Shown here in pieces: positions 12,026 through 21,412 of a stretch of 64,000 nt of DNA. Under the pieces are notes generated by a model. That model saw only the letters and a program-made list of their open reading frames with translations. It did no database searches and was not told the DNA's origin. Position 1 is the stretch's first letter; each line of letters opens with the position of its first letter. This DNA comes from Cladocopium goreaui (Eukaryota > Sar > Dinophyceae > Suessiales > Symbiodiniaceae), in the NCBI GenBank assembly GCA_947184155.2, contig CAMXCT020002768.1, positions 1 to 64,000 on the forward strand, written 5' to 3'. Position numbers and translations under genes: made by a program.

Positions 12026-14460
12026 CCAACCATTTCGAAAGGAGTGGAGCTGACCAGGTTTCACTTTCTCAGCACTCCAGAAACCCAACTGGATGACTCG
12101 CTGACTCGTTATTTTCCCTATGGCTGTTTATGATGCAGTTCGCAGCTCAAAAGTTCTCATAGCGAATGTATGCGAACGGAAACAGCAAACTCACGATCCC
12201 AATGGCAATGATCGTCAAAATGAAAGGAATACAAACATTCCAAACAGACCGTACAATGTAGCCAAAAAAAGTCTCGCATGTGTCAGAAGTGTTGATCTTA
12301 TATGTTTTTTCTGTGTTTTCTTTGATTGTGCGATTCCAGCACGAAGCCTTGCCTGGCTTTGGAACAGTAGAGACCAGTGAGGAGCCTCGGGGCAGGCTCA
12401 ACTCGAAGGGAAGGGTGGTTTAGCCATTCTGATCACTTCCAATGACTTCCAATCCTTCCCGTGCATTTTCTTGCTGTGAATCTACGTTCCATTGCAATGG
12501 GTCCAATGATTTCCAATGTTTCTTCAGCTTCATGTTGCGTGTGTTCTCTATGAATCCGTTTTTCCCAAAGCATGGATCCAATTTGCCAGTGCATTTCATT
12601 CTTGAAGGTTGCTGTATATTATACACTCTGGTAAACTAACGTAGCGCCAAAAACCCGCGTATAACGATAGGTTTATGTATATTATAAGTTATTATAACCT
12701 TTTCAGCGAACAACATGGAATTTGCAATCCGATCCTGGCTGCAATAGCTTGTCAGCACAACTCAGCCCATTTCAATGGCAGGAAAAATATATATCTCTCG
12801 CATCCAACCGACAGTGCCACCAGTAGTAACGTCAGACCTACGATTTGAATTCATCTGGCCTACTGTACCTCAAAAGATCCAGTGGATCAACGTAGATCAT
12901 GACCAGTTAGGGCCGCTACCTCCACTATCTCCACATATATGGGACAATACACAGATCAATCAATGAGGGAAATCATTGTTGTGTAGATGATTAACCATCT
13001 CCATGAACTCTCCTGTTTTCCTGTCCACAGCTGGGGTTCTCGAGTCGCAGGACGCCTTGGCATCATGGGTTCTGGCGGCTCATCTCAGGCCAGATTTCTC
13101 CATGGAAAACCTTCTCATCAAACAGGGAACTGTTTTGGGTTCAAATTTTCACTTCAGCCTGAGGTTTCGACATGTTGAACTTTGCTCATGGCGTGACTTT
13201 GGGAGTTTCCTTGGGAAGATGACATGATGACATGGTTGTTCTGCAAGTTGCCGCAGGTGGACCAAGCGGAAACAGGAAAATGTCGAGATCTTAGACTTTC
13301 AAAACCAAGATGGGAACATCTGGGAACTGTGGTTGCAAGGGTCGTTGCATGTGGCATGATTTGTTTAAGGAGGTTGTAGTACCAGTTACGGAGTGAAGGC
13401 AGTATATGAGATGTTATTGTTTGATTCCCGTCGTTTGGTTTCCGATTCACGTAGCTCGGTTTCCGAATCATCCCCTCTTGGATTAAAGCCTCTTTGGTTT
13501 CCCAGCGCAGAAGTCGTGCTGCGCTGGTGTTTGCAAAGTGTATTCATGTTTTGCTCCTGCATTTTCTGAGGGAATGATATTATGCCGACCACCCAGGAGC
13601 TCAGTGTCTTGGATCTTTGACGCAGAACATGTTGACATTCCTGGACATATATAATCCTGAAACTGTATGGTTGACAGGAGCACACCCAGTCAATTGACAG
13701 CGACCCGGAAGTTGGGAGGCTCAGGAAATTGGAGGTCAGCTTCTGAAAATGGGCGAAGGGTGGCACTTTTTGATAAGGTCTTCAGTAGCTGCACTAGCTT
13801 TTTGGCTCCGAGGTTATCACAGATAGCAAGTCTGTTGGTTTTTAGGTTCTTGTCACAGAACTTGGACGTGGCCCTTCTCCTTCCAACCTGTGCAGCGAGC
13901 TTTTGGAACCAAAGCGTTGCCTCAACACAATATTGTGCGAGAAATACCACAATTTGGGAACAGAGGAGATTCCCAGATTTTAGGTTGCATAAACCGTGGT
14001 TTCCGCATGTTTCCGCTACATCTTTTCCATGCTCATCCATTGGTTGCAAACGCATCTTCCTCAACACATCTGAGGTTGAGCCTATGACATACTGTATATG
14101 TATATAGATGTAAATATGATTAAATATGTATGTATTATATATAATGTAACTTATCATATACTACATACTGTACCCAGGTCTTCGTTCGTACCACTTTATT
14201 TTCCAGCGGGCCAAAACTTGTTTGACACAGGCAACTGCAACACCGGAGGTTCTTGATGTTTTTTGGTGTCAAGCTCCTTGAAACCATGACATAGCCACTG
14301 ATGCAGCAGGCAAAGCAGTGAATAGGCACCCGGAGCTGTCACGCATATAGTTTGCGACTCGTTTTTGGAGAGTTTGATTAAACCGTTTACTTTTTTTTTT
14401 AAAAAAAAATAACGCCCAGAATAAGGATCGGTCACTTGGGATTGATCAAAAAGTCTTGAC
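12026..14460. other. No gene recognised
   Basis: Only incidental short ORFs on both strands. No splice-bounded exon series, no RNA gene and no long inverted repeat is evident. Confidence 0.4.
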
Positions 14461-14464
14461 CTCT

Positions 14465-14590
14465 TGGAGATAGGCTTTACACTATATAATAATATATAAT
14501 ATTATATATATATTACGATATAGATTATAGACCCTATAATAGAATATTCATATACAGGATATATAATACACATATACAATCATATGCACA
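14465..14590. repeat. AT-rich simple-sequence tract
   Basis: Dense TATATAATAT-type sequence, low complexity, no features. Confidence 0.7.
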
Positions 14591-14816
14591 TGTTTCATAT
14601 TCATATCATTACCTACTTGTATCCTCAAAGTGTTGCGCCCAGGCCCACAGTGCGCTGTTCAAGGAGTCAACATTTCACTGCCTCGACTTTGAGTCTGCCT
14701 GGATTGCCCACTACATCATCAGACATATAATCATACATACCAATAGAATCCAATAGGTATGATATGATATTTTTCCCGAGAGCGTCTGAGCGCAGGGTTC
14801 TTCGAATAGTGGGGGT

Positions 14817-15003
14817 CTGCATCTCATCTTCTCATCTTCACACCTTCTCATCTTCACATCTTCTCATCTTCACATCTTCTCATCTTCACATCTTCTCATC
14901 TTCACAGCTGCTCATCTTCACATCTTCTCATCTTCACATCTTGAGTTCTTCACATCTTCTCATCTTCACATCTTCACATCCTCACATCTTCACATCTTCT
15001 CCT
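14817..15003. repeat. CATCTTCTCATCTTCA minisatellite
   Basis: Roughly ten tandem units alternating CATCTTCT and CATCTTCA. ORFs through it are artefacts of the repeat. Confidence 0.85.
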
Positions 15004-15085
15004 CTTGCCCTTTTGCCCTCTTGTCCTCTTGCCCTCTTGCCCTCTTGCCCCTCTTGCCCTCTTGCCCCTCTTGCCCTCTCCTTCT
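15003..15085. repeat. TTGCCCTC minisatellite
   Basis: Tandem TTGCCCTC/TTGCCCC units directly adjoining the preceding pyrimidine minisatellite. Confidence 0.8.
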
Positions 15086-15136
15086 TTTCTATTTCTCTTC
15101 TGAAGGCGGGGGCAGGGGCAGTGCCAACGAGACGGC

Positions 15137-15612
15137 ACGAAACGCAACCCTTTCGCACGAAACGAGGTTCGATCGCCCAAAGCTGAGGTAAAATTTCGAT
15201 TTCAACTTGTCCGGCGCAACCCTTTCGCACGAAACGAGGTTCGATCGCCAAAAACTGAGGTAAAATTGCGATTCGAAGGTGTCCCGCGCAACCCTTTCGC
15301 ACGAAACGAGGTTCGATCGCCAAAAACTGAGGTAAAATTGCAATTTCAACTTGTCCGGCGCAACCCTTTCGCACGAAACGAGGTTCGATCGCCAAAAACT
15401 GAGGTAAAAGTGCGAGTTCAAGTCGTCCCGCGCAACCCTTTCACACGAAATGAGGTTCGATCGTCAAAAACTGAGGTAAAATTGCGATTTCAAATTGTCC
15501 CGCGCAACCCTTTCGCACGAAACGAGGTTCGATCGTCAAAAACTGAGGTAAAATTGCGATTTCAAGTTGCTCCGCGCAACCCTTTCGCACGAAACGAAGT
15601 TCGATCGTCAAA
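15137..15612. repeat. 72-bp tandem repeat, seven copies
   Basis: The core GCAACCCTTTCGCACGAAAC recurs at an exact 72-bp spacing (about 15143, 15215, 15287, 15359, 15431, 15503, 15575). Each core is followed by GAGGTTCGATCG and a more variable spacer around CTGAGGTAAAATTGCGA. Because 72 is divisible by three, reading frames stay open across several units on both strands, giving 24-residue peptide repeats. There is no start context or other evidence that any is translated. Confidence 0.85.
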
Positions 15613-15613
15613 A

Positions 15614-15666
15614 AGTGTGTAAAAGCTTTTGTGTGTGAAATCGCCTGCGTGTGTGTGTGTGTGTGT
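15614..15666. repeat. Minisatellite remnant and (GT)n at left edge of element A
   Basis: Contains GTGTGTAAAAGC-type units followed by a (GT)n run directly abutting the element. It matches the arrays at 17142-17390 and 30466-30680, so all three appear to be pieces of one minisatellite interrupted by insertions. Confidence 0.6.
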
Positions 15667-15954
15667 ACCGTCTGAATAGACGTAAAACTTCTTATACTTT
15701 ATATATTTATATATGCGGGGGGTCACCGGGGTCCCTGGGAGGTCGGTGACCATCGAAGACACCTCCCGGGGACCCGTGTAAACGTACCCGCGGGACTGTG
15801 GTGACGCACCTGGGCGCAATTGTAAGACGCAGCTGGTGGTCACCATAGTCCCATATATATATATTTCATCCATATCTAAGTAACTAATCTAATCTGCATG
15901 TCACAGGACTCAGTTCCTGCCGGATCATATAATGATCCATTCTTGTCTAGTGTG
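15667..15954 (+). repeat. Element A left terminal direct repeat
   Basis: About 288 bp, essentially identical to 16852-17141. It contains the 5' hairpin at 15669-15682, a long GC-rich stem at 15729-15775 (GGGTCCCTGGGAGGT pairing with ACCTCCCGGGGACCC) and the 3' hairpin at 15922-15938. Confidence 0.85.
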
Positions 15955-16470
15955 ATTTCCATGGTGGCTCCGACATGGTGCCATGGAGCCAATTGAGGCA
16001 ACCCTCTTCAGGGTGAGTGTTGACAGTCTTGAATTCTGAATTCACACATTTTAAATTGGTAATTCATCTAAGTAAATCGCAACAGTCGGCCTTTCTGTTT
16101 TGCACCTTTTGTGATGTCCCGCGCTTCCGGCTGTCCCTTGAGATCCTTTGTGAATTGCATTCTTTGCAGCGAGAAGCCGTGCTAAACGTCGGAAACCTCC
16201 TTTTTGCAGCTCTTTTACAGCGACATTGCATCATGTCTCGACACTGGAAACAGGCAGGCACACGACTTGCAGGTGTGGTATTCCTTTCTTTTGATGGTTG
16301 TCTGGTGAGGTGAAACATTTTGTGCATCTAATTCGATGGAATTTGGAAGCTGTCTTATGCCATTGCCGCACGACTTGACCACGGTCCCGGTGCAGGGAAT
16401 AATCGCACGACATTTTAGGCAGTTAGGGACTGAATCCTGTTTGTTGTTTGGTTTTGTTTTCACCAACTAG
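15955..16470 (+). other. Element A leader, shared with the autonomous element
   Basis: Colinear with 17933-18445. Shared blocks include GATTTCCATGGTGGCTCC, TTGAATTCTGAATTCACAC, and the block GTGAGGTGAAACAT through ATTCGATGGAA. Conservation here, while the rest of the body is lost, suggests a cis function such as RNA packaging, translation start or RT priming. That function is inferred. Confidence 0.7.
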
Positions 16471-16851
16471 TTCCCCATTGGTCCCCTATCTCATGCTTCC
16501 TTCCCCCCCCAGGTAGGTTGGCTCCGTCGCGTGCTGAGGTTTTTGTAGGTTTTCGCTGTGTTAGGTTGGTTCAGGCGCTTCCGTCTTCCCCCCCCTCCGT
16601 TGGTCTTGGTCCGTGTCCGTCGACCCTCCGCTTTTTCTTTTCCCTTGCCTTTTCAGGGTTCGCCCGTTCCGGGCTAGGTGTGTTGGTGTGTGTTTTCTCC
16701 TTCCCTCTTCTTTTGCGTTCCCCTCTTCGCGTCCTGGTTAAGTAACTTTCATCTCATTTTCACTCTCATCTCATCTTTCATCCCCTGTTCATCCTCATCT
16801 TCATCTCATGTTTACGCGCACCACCCTGCCGGAGGCGGGGTGTGTGTGTGT
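16471..16851 (+). other. Element A body without coding capacity
   Basis: Pyrimidine-rich, no ORF of significance. It ends in a hairpin at 16822-16842 (CACCCTGCC, loop GGA, GGCGGGGTG, one U-G pair) and a short GT run immediately before the right terminal repeat. The autonomous element has an analogous hairpin at the same place. Confidence 0.6.
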
Positions 16852-17141
16852 ACCGTCTGAATAGACGTAAAACTTCTTATACTTTATATATTTATATATG
16901 CGGGGGGTCACCGGGGTCCCTGGGAGGTCGGTGACCATCGAAGACACCTCCCGGGGACCCGTGTAAACGTACCCGCGGGACTGTGGTGACGCACCTGGGC
17001 GCAATTGTAAGACGCAGCTGGTGGTCACCATAGTCCCATATATATATATATTTCATCCATATCTAAGTAACTAATCTAATCTGCATGTCACAGGACTCAG
17101 TTCCTGCCGGATCATATAATGATCCATTCTTGTCTAGTGTG
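16852..17141 (+). repeat. Element A right terminal direct repeat
   Basis: Second copy of the 288-bp repeat with the same three stem-loops (16854-16867, the GC-rich stem, 17109-17125). It runs straight into the GTGTGTAAAAGC minisatellite. Confidence 0.85.
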
Positions 17142-17390
17142 TGAAAGTGTTTGTGTGTGAAAGTGTTTGTGTGTAAAAGCCTCTGTGAGTAAAAGCGTCT
17201 GTGTGTAAAAGCGTCTGTGTGTAAAAGCGTCTGTGTGTAAAAGCGTCTGTGTGTAAAAGCGTCTGTGTGTAAAAGCGTCTGTGTGTGAAAGCGTCTGTGT
17301 GTAAAAGCTTTTGTGTACAAAAGTGTCTGTGTGTGTCTGCAAGCATCTGTGTGTAACTGTGTGTGTGTGTAAGCGTCTGTGTGTGTGTGT
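17142..17390. repeat. TGTGTGTAAAAGCGTC minisatellite between the two elements
   Basis: About fourteen tandem 16-bp units with variants GTGAAAG and GTAAAAGC, ending in GT runs. The same unit occurs downstream of the large element (30466-30680). Confidence 0.85.
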
Positions 17391-17392
17391 AC

Positions 17393-17406
17393 CATCTGAA
17401 CAGATG
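17393..17406 (+). promoter_or_regulatory. Terminal RNA hairpin, covarying between families
   Basis: CATCT-GAAC-AGATG here and at 29927-29940; CGTCT-GAAT-AGACG in element A (15669-15682, 16854-16867). The second base pair changes from A-T to G-C on both sides while the stem is kept, a compensatory change that supports a functional RNA structure at the start of the repeat. Confidence 0.6.
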
Positions 17407-17899
17407 TAAAACTTCTTATTGATTTTCACTAATTTGCAGGGGGGTGCAGAGCACAGTGGAGACTGCACCCAACGAAGCTATCCACTTGTGCTGGAAGCAG
17501 AGTCTGATCAACTCTGTGTACCTGCAAAATTTGGTTTCAACTGTTGATCAAGCTGTTACACTGCGTTGTTTCGAATCTACACGGTTGCCACAATCTGTAT
17601 TGCATGCATCAGAACCTTCCTCAGATTTTCGCCGAAACCATATCGCCGACAGTATTATGATTTTTTGACATATTTTCGCCGAGATCATGTCGCCGACGAA
17701 CTTTGGGTCTTTTTGGGAAACAATCGCCGAAACATTATTTTGGATTTTCAACATGCTGGTCAAAACTCTATGGATCTGGTTAAGACTACGTTTGACAATA
17801 TTGGATGCCCTACATCGTTTTCGAGAAGTACCTCATGTGGCTCTTTCATTAATCTAATGATCTAGGCTGGTTTGCATGTTTCAGGATTCAGTTCCTGCC

Positions 17900-17916
17900 G
17901 GATCATATAATGATCC
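17900..17916 (+). promoter_or_regulatory. 3' hairpin of the terminal repeat
   Basis: Perfect 7-bp stem GGATCAT-ATA-ATGATCC, identical in all four terminal repeats (15922-15938, 17109-17125, 17900-17916, 30433-30449) and always 16 nt before the repeat end. Position and invariance suggest a recognition or end-formation signal. Confidence 0.55.
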
Positions 17917-17932
17917 ATTCTTGTCTAGTGTG

Positions 17933-18445
17933 ATTTCCATGGTGGCTCCGACATGGTGCCATGGAGCCATTTGAGGCAACCCTTTTCAGGGTGAGTGTCG
18001 ACAGTCTTGAATTCTGAATTCACACATTTTAATTTGGTAATTCATCTAAGTAAATCGCAACAGTTGGCCTTGCGGTTTTGCACCTTTGAAGACGTCCCGC
18101 GGCTCCTGTGGTCCCAGGGATCCTAGCGTTTTGCACTCTGTCAAGTGAAGCCAATCCGAACTGCCAGAAACTTCCTTTTATCACTGCAGCTTGCACATTT
18201 GAAGTTCAACATGACATTCACGACCAAAGGCAATAGGCATGTCCTTTTCCTGCAGGTGTGGTCTCTTTGGTATTTGGTGAGGTGAAACATATTGTGCATC
18301 TAATTCGATGGAACTTGGAAGCTGTTTTATGCCATTGGGGCACGACCTGACATCGGGCCTGTTGTGGCACAATTGCACGAACAGTAGGTCTAGGAACTGA
18401 ATCCTGTCGTTGCATTTTATTATTTTTCATCATTTTTCGTGAGCG
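17933..18445 (+). other. Element B leader
   Basis: About 510 nt between the left repeat and ORF1, homologous to 15955-16470. It opens with a stem TGGCTCC/GGAGCCA (17943-17969). It contains several short ATGs upstream of ORF1, so scanning from the repeat would be inefficient; leader removal by trans-splicing or an internal start is plausible. Confidence 0.6.
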
Positions 18446-21067
18446 ATGTATCCGTGGACCACTCCTCCGACGTCATGGCCTGCTCCACCGCAGTCTACGA
18501 ACGCATCTTCGACGTGGCCGCAATCGTCGCAGAACGCACATCTATTTGGACATCCTTCGGCCTTGCATCCTACATGGTCTTCTTCAGCTTCGATTATGCC
18601 TTCTACATCATCCCCAACATCGTTGCCGTTTACCCCATTGTCTCCGGCTCCTCATGCAGTACCAGGCCCACAGCTCGTTCCCACCATGCCTTCGCCTTTG
18701 GCCCCGGAACCAACTATGGTGCACACCGCTCCATCGACTTTCCCATCTCCTACGGCACCCACCGCTCCACCTGCCTGGCCTTCTCCTCCGACTCCATCCC
18801 CTGCAGCGACTCCACCACCTACATCGACTATGCCACCGACACCTTTGCCAAGTTCTCCCTACCCACCTCATCACATCCAACTTCCATTACAAACGGACGC
18901 ATTGATGGTCTCTCCAGATGAGCCTCCTCCACGGCCTCCTGCAGTTAAGGCAGCTCCCAGGCCTCGCTCTGACAAAAGAATGGATCGACCACGCCGGCCA
19001 GCCTCCAAAGCCCCTCCTCCGACTACACCACCAACACCTACGGCAGCACCGACGTCATCCGTGCCACCCGAACTGGTCGCATTGGGCTCCACTACACAGC
19101 AACTTGCGGAATCTGTTCGACTTATTCAAGCTCAGCAACAAGTGATCATGGATACTCAACGAGCCCAAGAACAACGTCAGCTACTTCTCCAACAAGATGG
19201 ACCTCCACCGAACCCTATTCCACAACTATCACCACCTACAACCGTGCCACCACTGACAGCCACACCTCCACCCGCACCGAAAGCCAGACCTACCGAACCT
19301 GACGTTCCGGACCTTCGCATTGTTCAAGTTCCAGCCATTGCTCCTCCTCACCAGCTACAAGTTCCATCATCACCAACACGCCGAGCAAGATCTAGGACCC
19401 CACGACCACGTTCCCATCGACCTTCTGTACATTCTCATCGCCCTCGCTACTCTCCTCAACGTGCAGAGCGACCTCGTTCTCCTCTCCCTCGTCATCGATC
19501 ATCCACGAAACACGACAAGAGCCGCAGAACCCCATCTCCATACAGACGACGATCACCACCACGACGCCGCTCTCCCGTGGTTCCTCGACGTCACCGATCT
19601 CGCCCACGTCCACGTTCCGCGACGCCCCGCCACCGATCCAGAGGCCGTGAAGTCGTACTTCGACCAGCTGCGAACCCATCGAATCCGAACTACATCCCCA
19701 CTCCCGATGCTGATGACACCTGGGGTACATGGAACGACAGTCACTACACCGACAACTACCATCACCACAATCCTCGACCCAATTCTCCTGCCGATCCACC
19801 ACCACTGGAACCACCAACCAACCCACCAACCCACACTTCAGCACCACTCGGCGCTGTGTCCTTCCGACTTCCTGACGGCGACAGTGAAAACTCTGAGGTT
19901 GCAGAAACGATTTCGATCACCAAGTACGACACGAATGACATTGACCTCAGTGAAATGGTCGAGGCGGCCAATGACCCCCTTAGGGTCCGCTGCCTGACGG
20001 AGCTTGGCCCCGACCATGTTGTCCCTCTACGCCAATCATTGACTCCGGCTATCTTGCAGCTCTTCAATCAATTCGTCGACGCGATGTTCGAACAGTTGGC
20101 TCAACCATACCGTACCGTCAACAACCATCGTATTTATATCAAAGCAAGCCAAGCCACCGTCAGGAACATTGCCAGGGCCTTTGCACAATCCAATTTGCTG
20201 GACATCGAGCTTGCGAGGCAAACACAGGCCTTCTACATCGAACCAGAGAACCTGCCGACTATCACGGTCCCCACAGGATTGCAAAAGAAACCAATCTATC
20301 GTGGCGAACACATGGGCACCTACCTGATCTACCACAAAACGAGTTGGGAATCAGTTGCCAAAATTCTGGCGGAAAACTGCATCCGCCCAGCAACTTGGAC
20401 AAAAAACGAAGCTGGCATACCAACTCAATACCCATGTTACGGGTTCTTCGGAATGTCCTCTGAGATCGCAGACATCGACACCCTCCCCGGCTACGCTGTC
20501 AAGATCTGTACCTCTCAGCTCTACAAAATTGGCAAAGGACAAAACCCATCAGGCCTGCTAGCCATATGCCGCTCGCCCAAATGCATCCGTGCCCTAGCTG
20601 GAGGAAATGACCAAATCCAACGCTTGTGCAACCTTGCGGGCATCGCTAAGGGCAAAGACAATGCAACGGCTATGAACTCAAGCGCTGCATCCGTCTGCTA
20701 CGTTGCCTCCACTCACTCGGTTTTCCCGGGCTTGATCACACACCAGACTGCGGAGACCAATGCACCTTCGGAACCTCCTGATGATTCTGCACGCCCAGTA
20801 CGACCTGACCCTTCTGCCGACGCCCCAGAACCTTCGGAACCACCTCCAGACGACTCTCGCGACACACCGAGCCACCACGAGACCGCTGCCTCTGGCTCCC
20901 GGGACTATGCTCGCCGATCTTGGCACGACAATGCTTCTTGGGACAATTCAACCTACAACCGCCGCGATCGCCGCTCCTCATACCATGACGACCACTCTCG
21001 CGCCCAACACCATGAAGGCCGACCTCGTTCTCGACATTCGACCTACCACTCCAGATCTCGTTGGTGA
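18446..21067 (+). CDS. Element B ORF1: proline-rich/SR-rich protein with C-terminal globular domain
   Basis: 873 residues, intronless. Residues 1-205 are Pro/Ser/Thr-rich and 215-250 are Gln-rich and probably helical. Residues 311-400 are an Arg-Ser/Arg-Pro domain like that of SR splicing factors (RSRTPRPRSH, RRRSPPRRRSP). Residues about 480-765 are a folded domain, and the tail 765-873 is rich in Arg, Ser and His. Within the fold, YHKTSWESVAKIL, then CIRPATW and YGFFG, is loosely reminiscent of ADP-ribosyltransferase-like folds (H-x-T-S, then a Tyr motif); this is a resemblance only. The basic/SR regions suggest RNA binding, a Gag-like role. The ATG is the first in the long frame after the leader. 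A 345-nt gap precedes ORF2. Confidence 0.75.
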   Translation: MYPWTTPPTSWPAPPQSTNASSTWPQSSQNAHLFGHPSALHPTWSSSASIMPSTSSPTSLPFTPLSPAPHAVPGPQLVPTMPSPLAPEPTMVHTAPSTFPSPTAPTAPPAWPSPPTPSPAATPPPTSTMPPTPLPSSPYPPHHIQLPLQTDALMVSPDEPPPRPPAVKAAPRPRSDKRMDRPRRPASKAPPPTTPPTPTAAPTSSVPPELVALGSTTQQLAESVRLIQAQQQVIMDTQRAQEQRQLLLQQDGPPPNPIPQLSPPTTVPPLTATPPPAPKARPTEPDVPDLRIVQVPAIAPPHQLQVPSSPTRRARSRTPRPRSHRPSVHSHRPRYSPQRAERPRSPLPRHRSSTKHDKSRRTPSPYRRRSPPRRRSPVVPRRHRSRPRPRSATPRHRSRGREVVLRPAANPSNPNYIPTPDADDTWGTWNDSHYTDNYHHHNPRPNSPADPPPLEPPTNPPTHTSAPLGAVSFRLPDGDSENSEVAETISITKYDTNDIDLSEMVEAANDPLRVRCLTELGPDHVVPLRQSLTPAILQLFNQFVDAMFEQLAQPYRTVNNHRIYIKASQATVRNIARAFAQSNLLDIELARQTQAFYIEPENLPTITVPTGLQKKPIYRGEHMGTYLIYHKTSWESVAKILAENCIRPATWTKNEAGIPTQYPCYGFFGMSSEIADIDTLPGYAVKICTSQLYKIGKGQNPSGLLAICRSPKCIRALAGGNDQIQRLCNLAGIAKGKDNATAMNSSAASVCYVASTHSVFPGLITHQTAETNAPSEPPDDSARPVRPDPSADAPEPSEPPPDDSRDTPSHHETAASGSRDYARRSWHDNASWDNSTYNRRDRRSSYHDDHSRAQHHEGRPRSRHSTYHSRSRW

Positions 21068-21412
21068 ACTATTTACCTTTGAGGAGCACCAGAACACGTA
21101 TCGACTATTCTACGTCGGCGATATCGTGAGCCTAGTGGCCCTGCCCGATCATTTTGGAGTAACAATGCTTCTCCCGACATTCGGTATTGACGCCACTTCT
21201 TCCTCAAAAGGTTTGTGTACTGCTGCTTGCTCAGGTTTCTGACCATTTCGCAAGATTCGTTTTCACTTTACGTTTCACACATTGGGACCTCGCATTATGT
21301 TTCACACTTTTTCATTCGCACACTATCCTTGTCTCACCTCGACATTTTCCGCAGCTTTCAATCGGCAGTTCGAGCGCATTTTCATCTATTATCTCGTGAC
21401 CCTTTCTACATC

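Larger units (their letters stand above)
15667..17141 (+). mobile_element. Short non-autonomous element with direct terminal repeats (element A)
   Basis: Two nearly identical direct repeats (15667-15954 and 16852-17141) flank about 0.9 kb with no ORF of note. Both repeat ends match those of the 13-kb element at 17391-30465: ACCRTCTGAAYAGAYGTAAA at the start, and the end CGGATCATATAATGATCC plus TTCTTGTCTAGTGTG. The sequence after the left repeat is also shared. The middle of the terminal repeat and the rest of the body are unrelated. This is the picture of a non-autonomous derivative that keeps only the cis signals and relies on proteins of its relative. The name 'element A' is mine. Confidence 0.75.
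17391..17932 (+). repeat. Element B left terminal direct repeat
   Basis: Begins ACCATCTGAACAGATG and ends TTCTTGTCTAGTGTG. It carries a terminal hairpin (17393-17406), five copies of the motif CGCCGA at 17629-17733 and the 3' hairpin GGATCAT/ATGATCC (17900-17916). Only the two ends resemble element A; the central 420 bp are family-specific. Confidence 0.88.

Noticed and set aside
15137..15612. CRISPR-like array
   Set aside because: Units are contiguous 72-bp near-identical copies without unique spacers, in a eukaryotic context and without cas genes.
17063..17468. His/Thr-rich minus-strand repeat ORFs
   Set aside because: Translations of the TGTGTGTAAAAGCGTC minisatellite.
17391..17932. Hammerhead ribozyme in the terminal repeat, as in some Penelope-like elements
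   Set aside because: No CUGANGA...GAAA core could be found by eye in either repeat family; only simple hairpins are present.
19392..20335. Minus-strand ORFs opposite ORF1
   Set aside because: Shadow frames of a GC- and proline-rich coding strand; composition and context support only the + strand.
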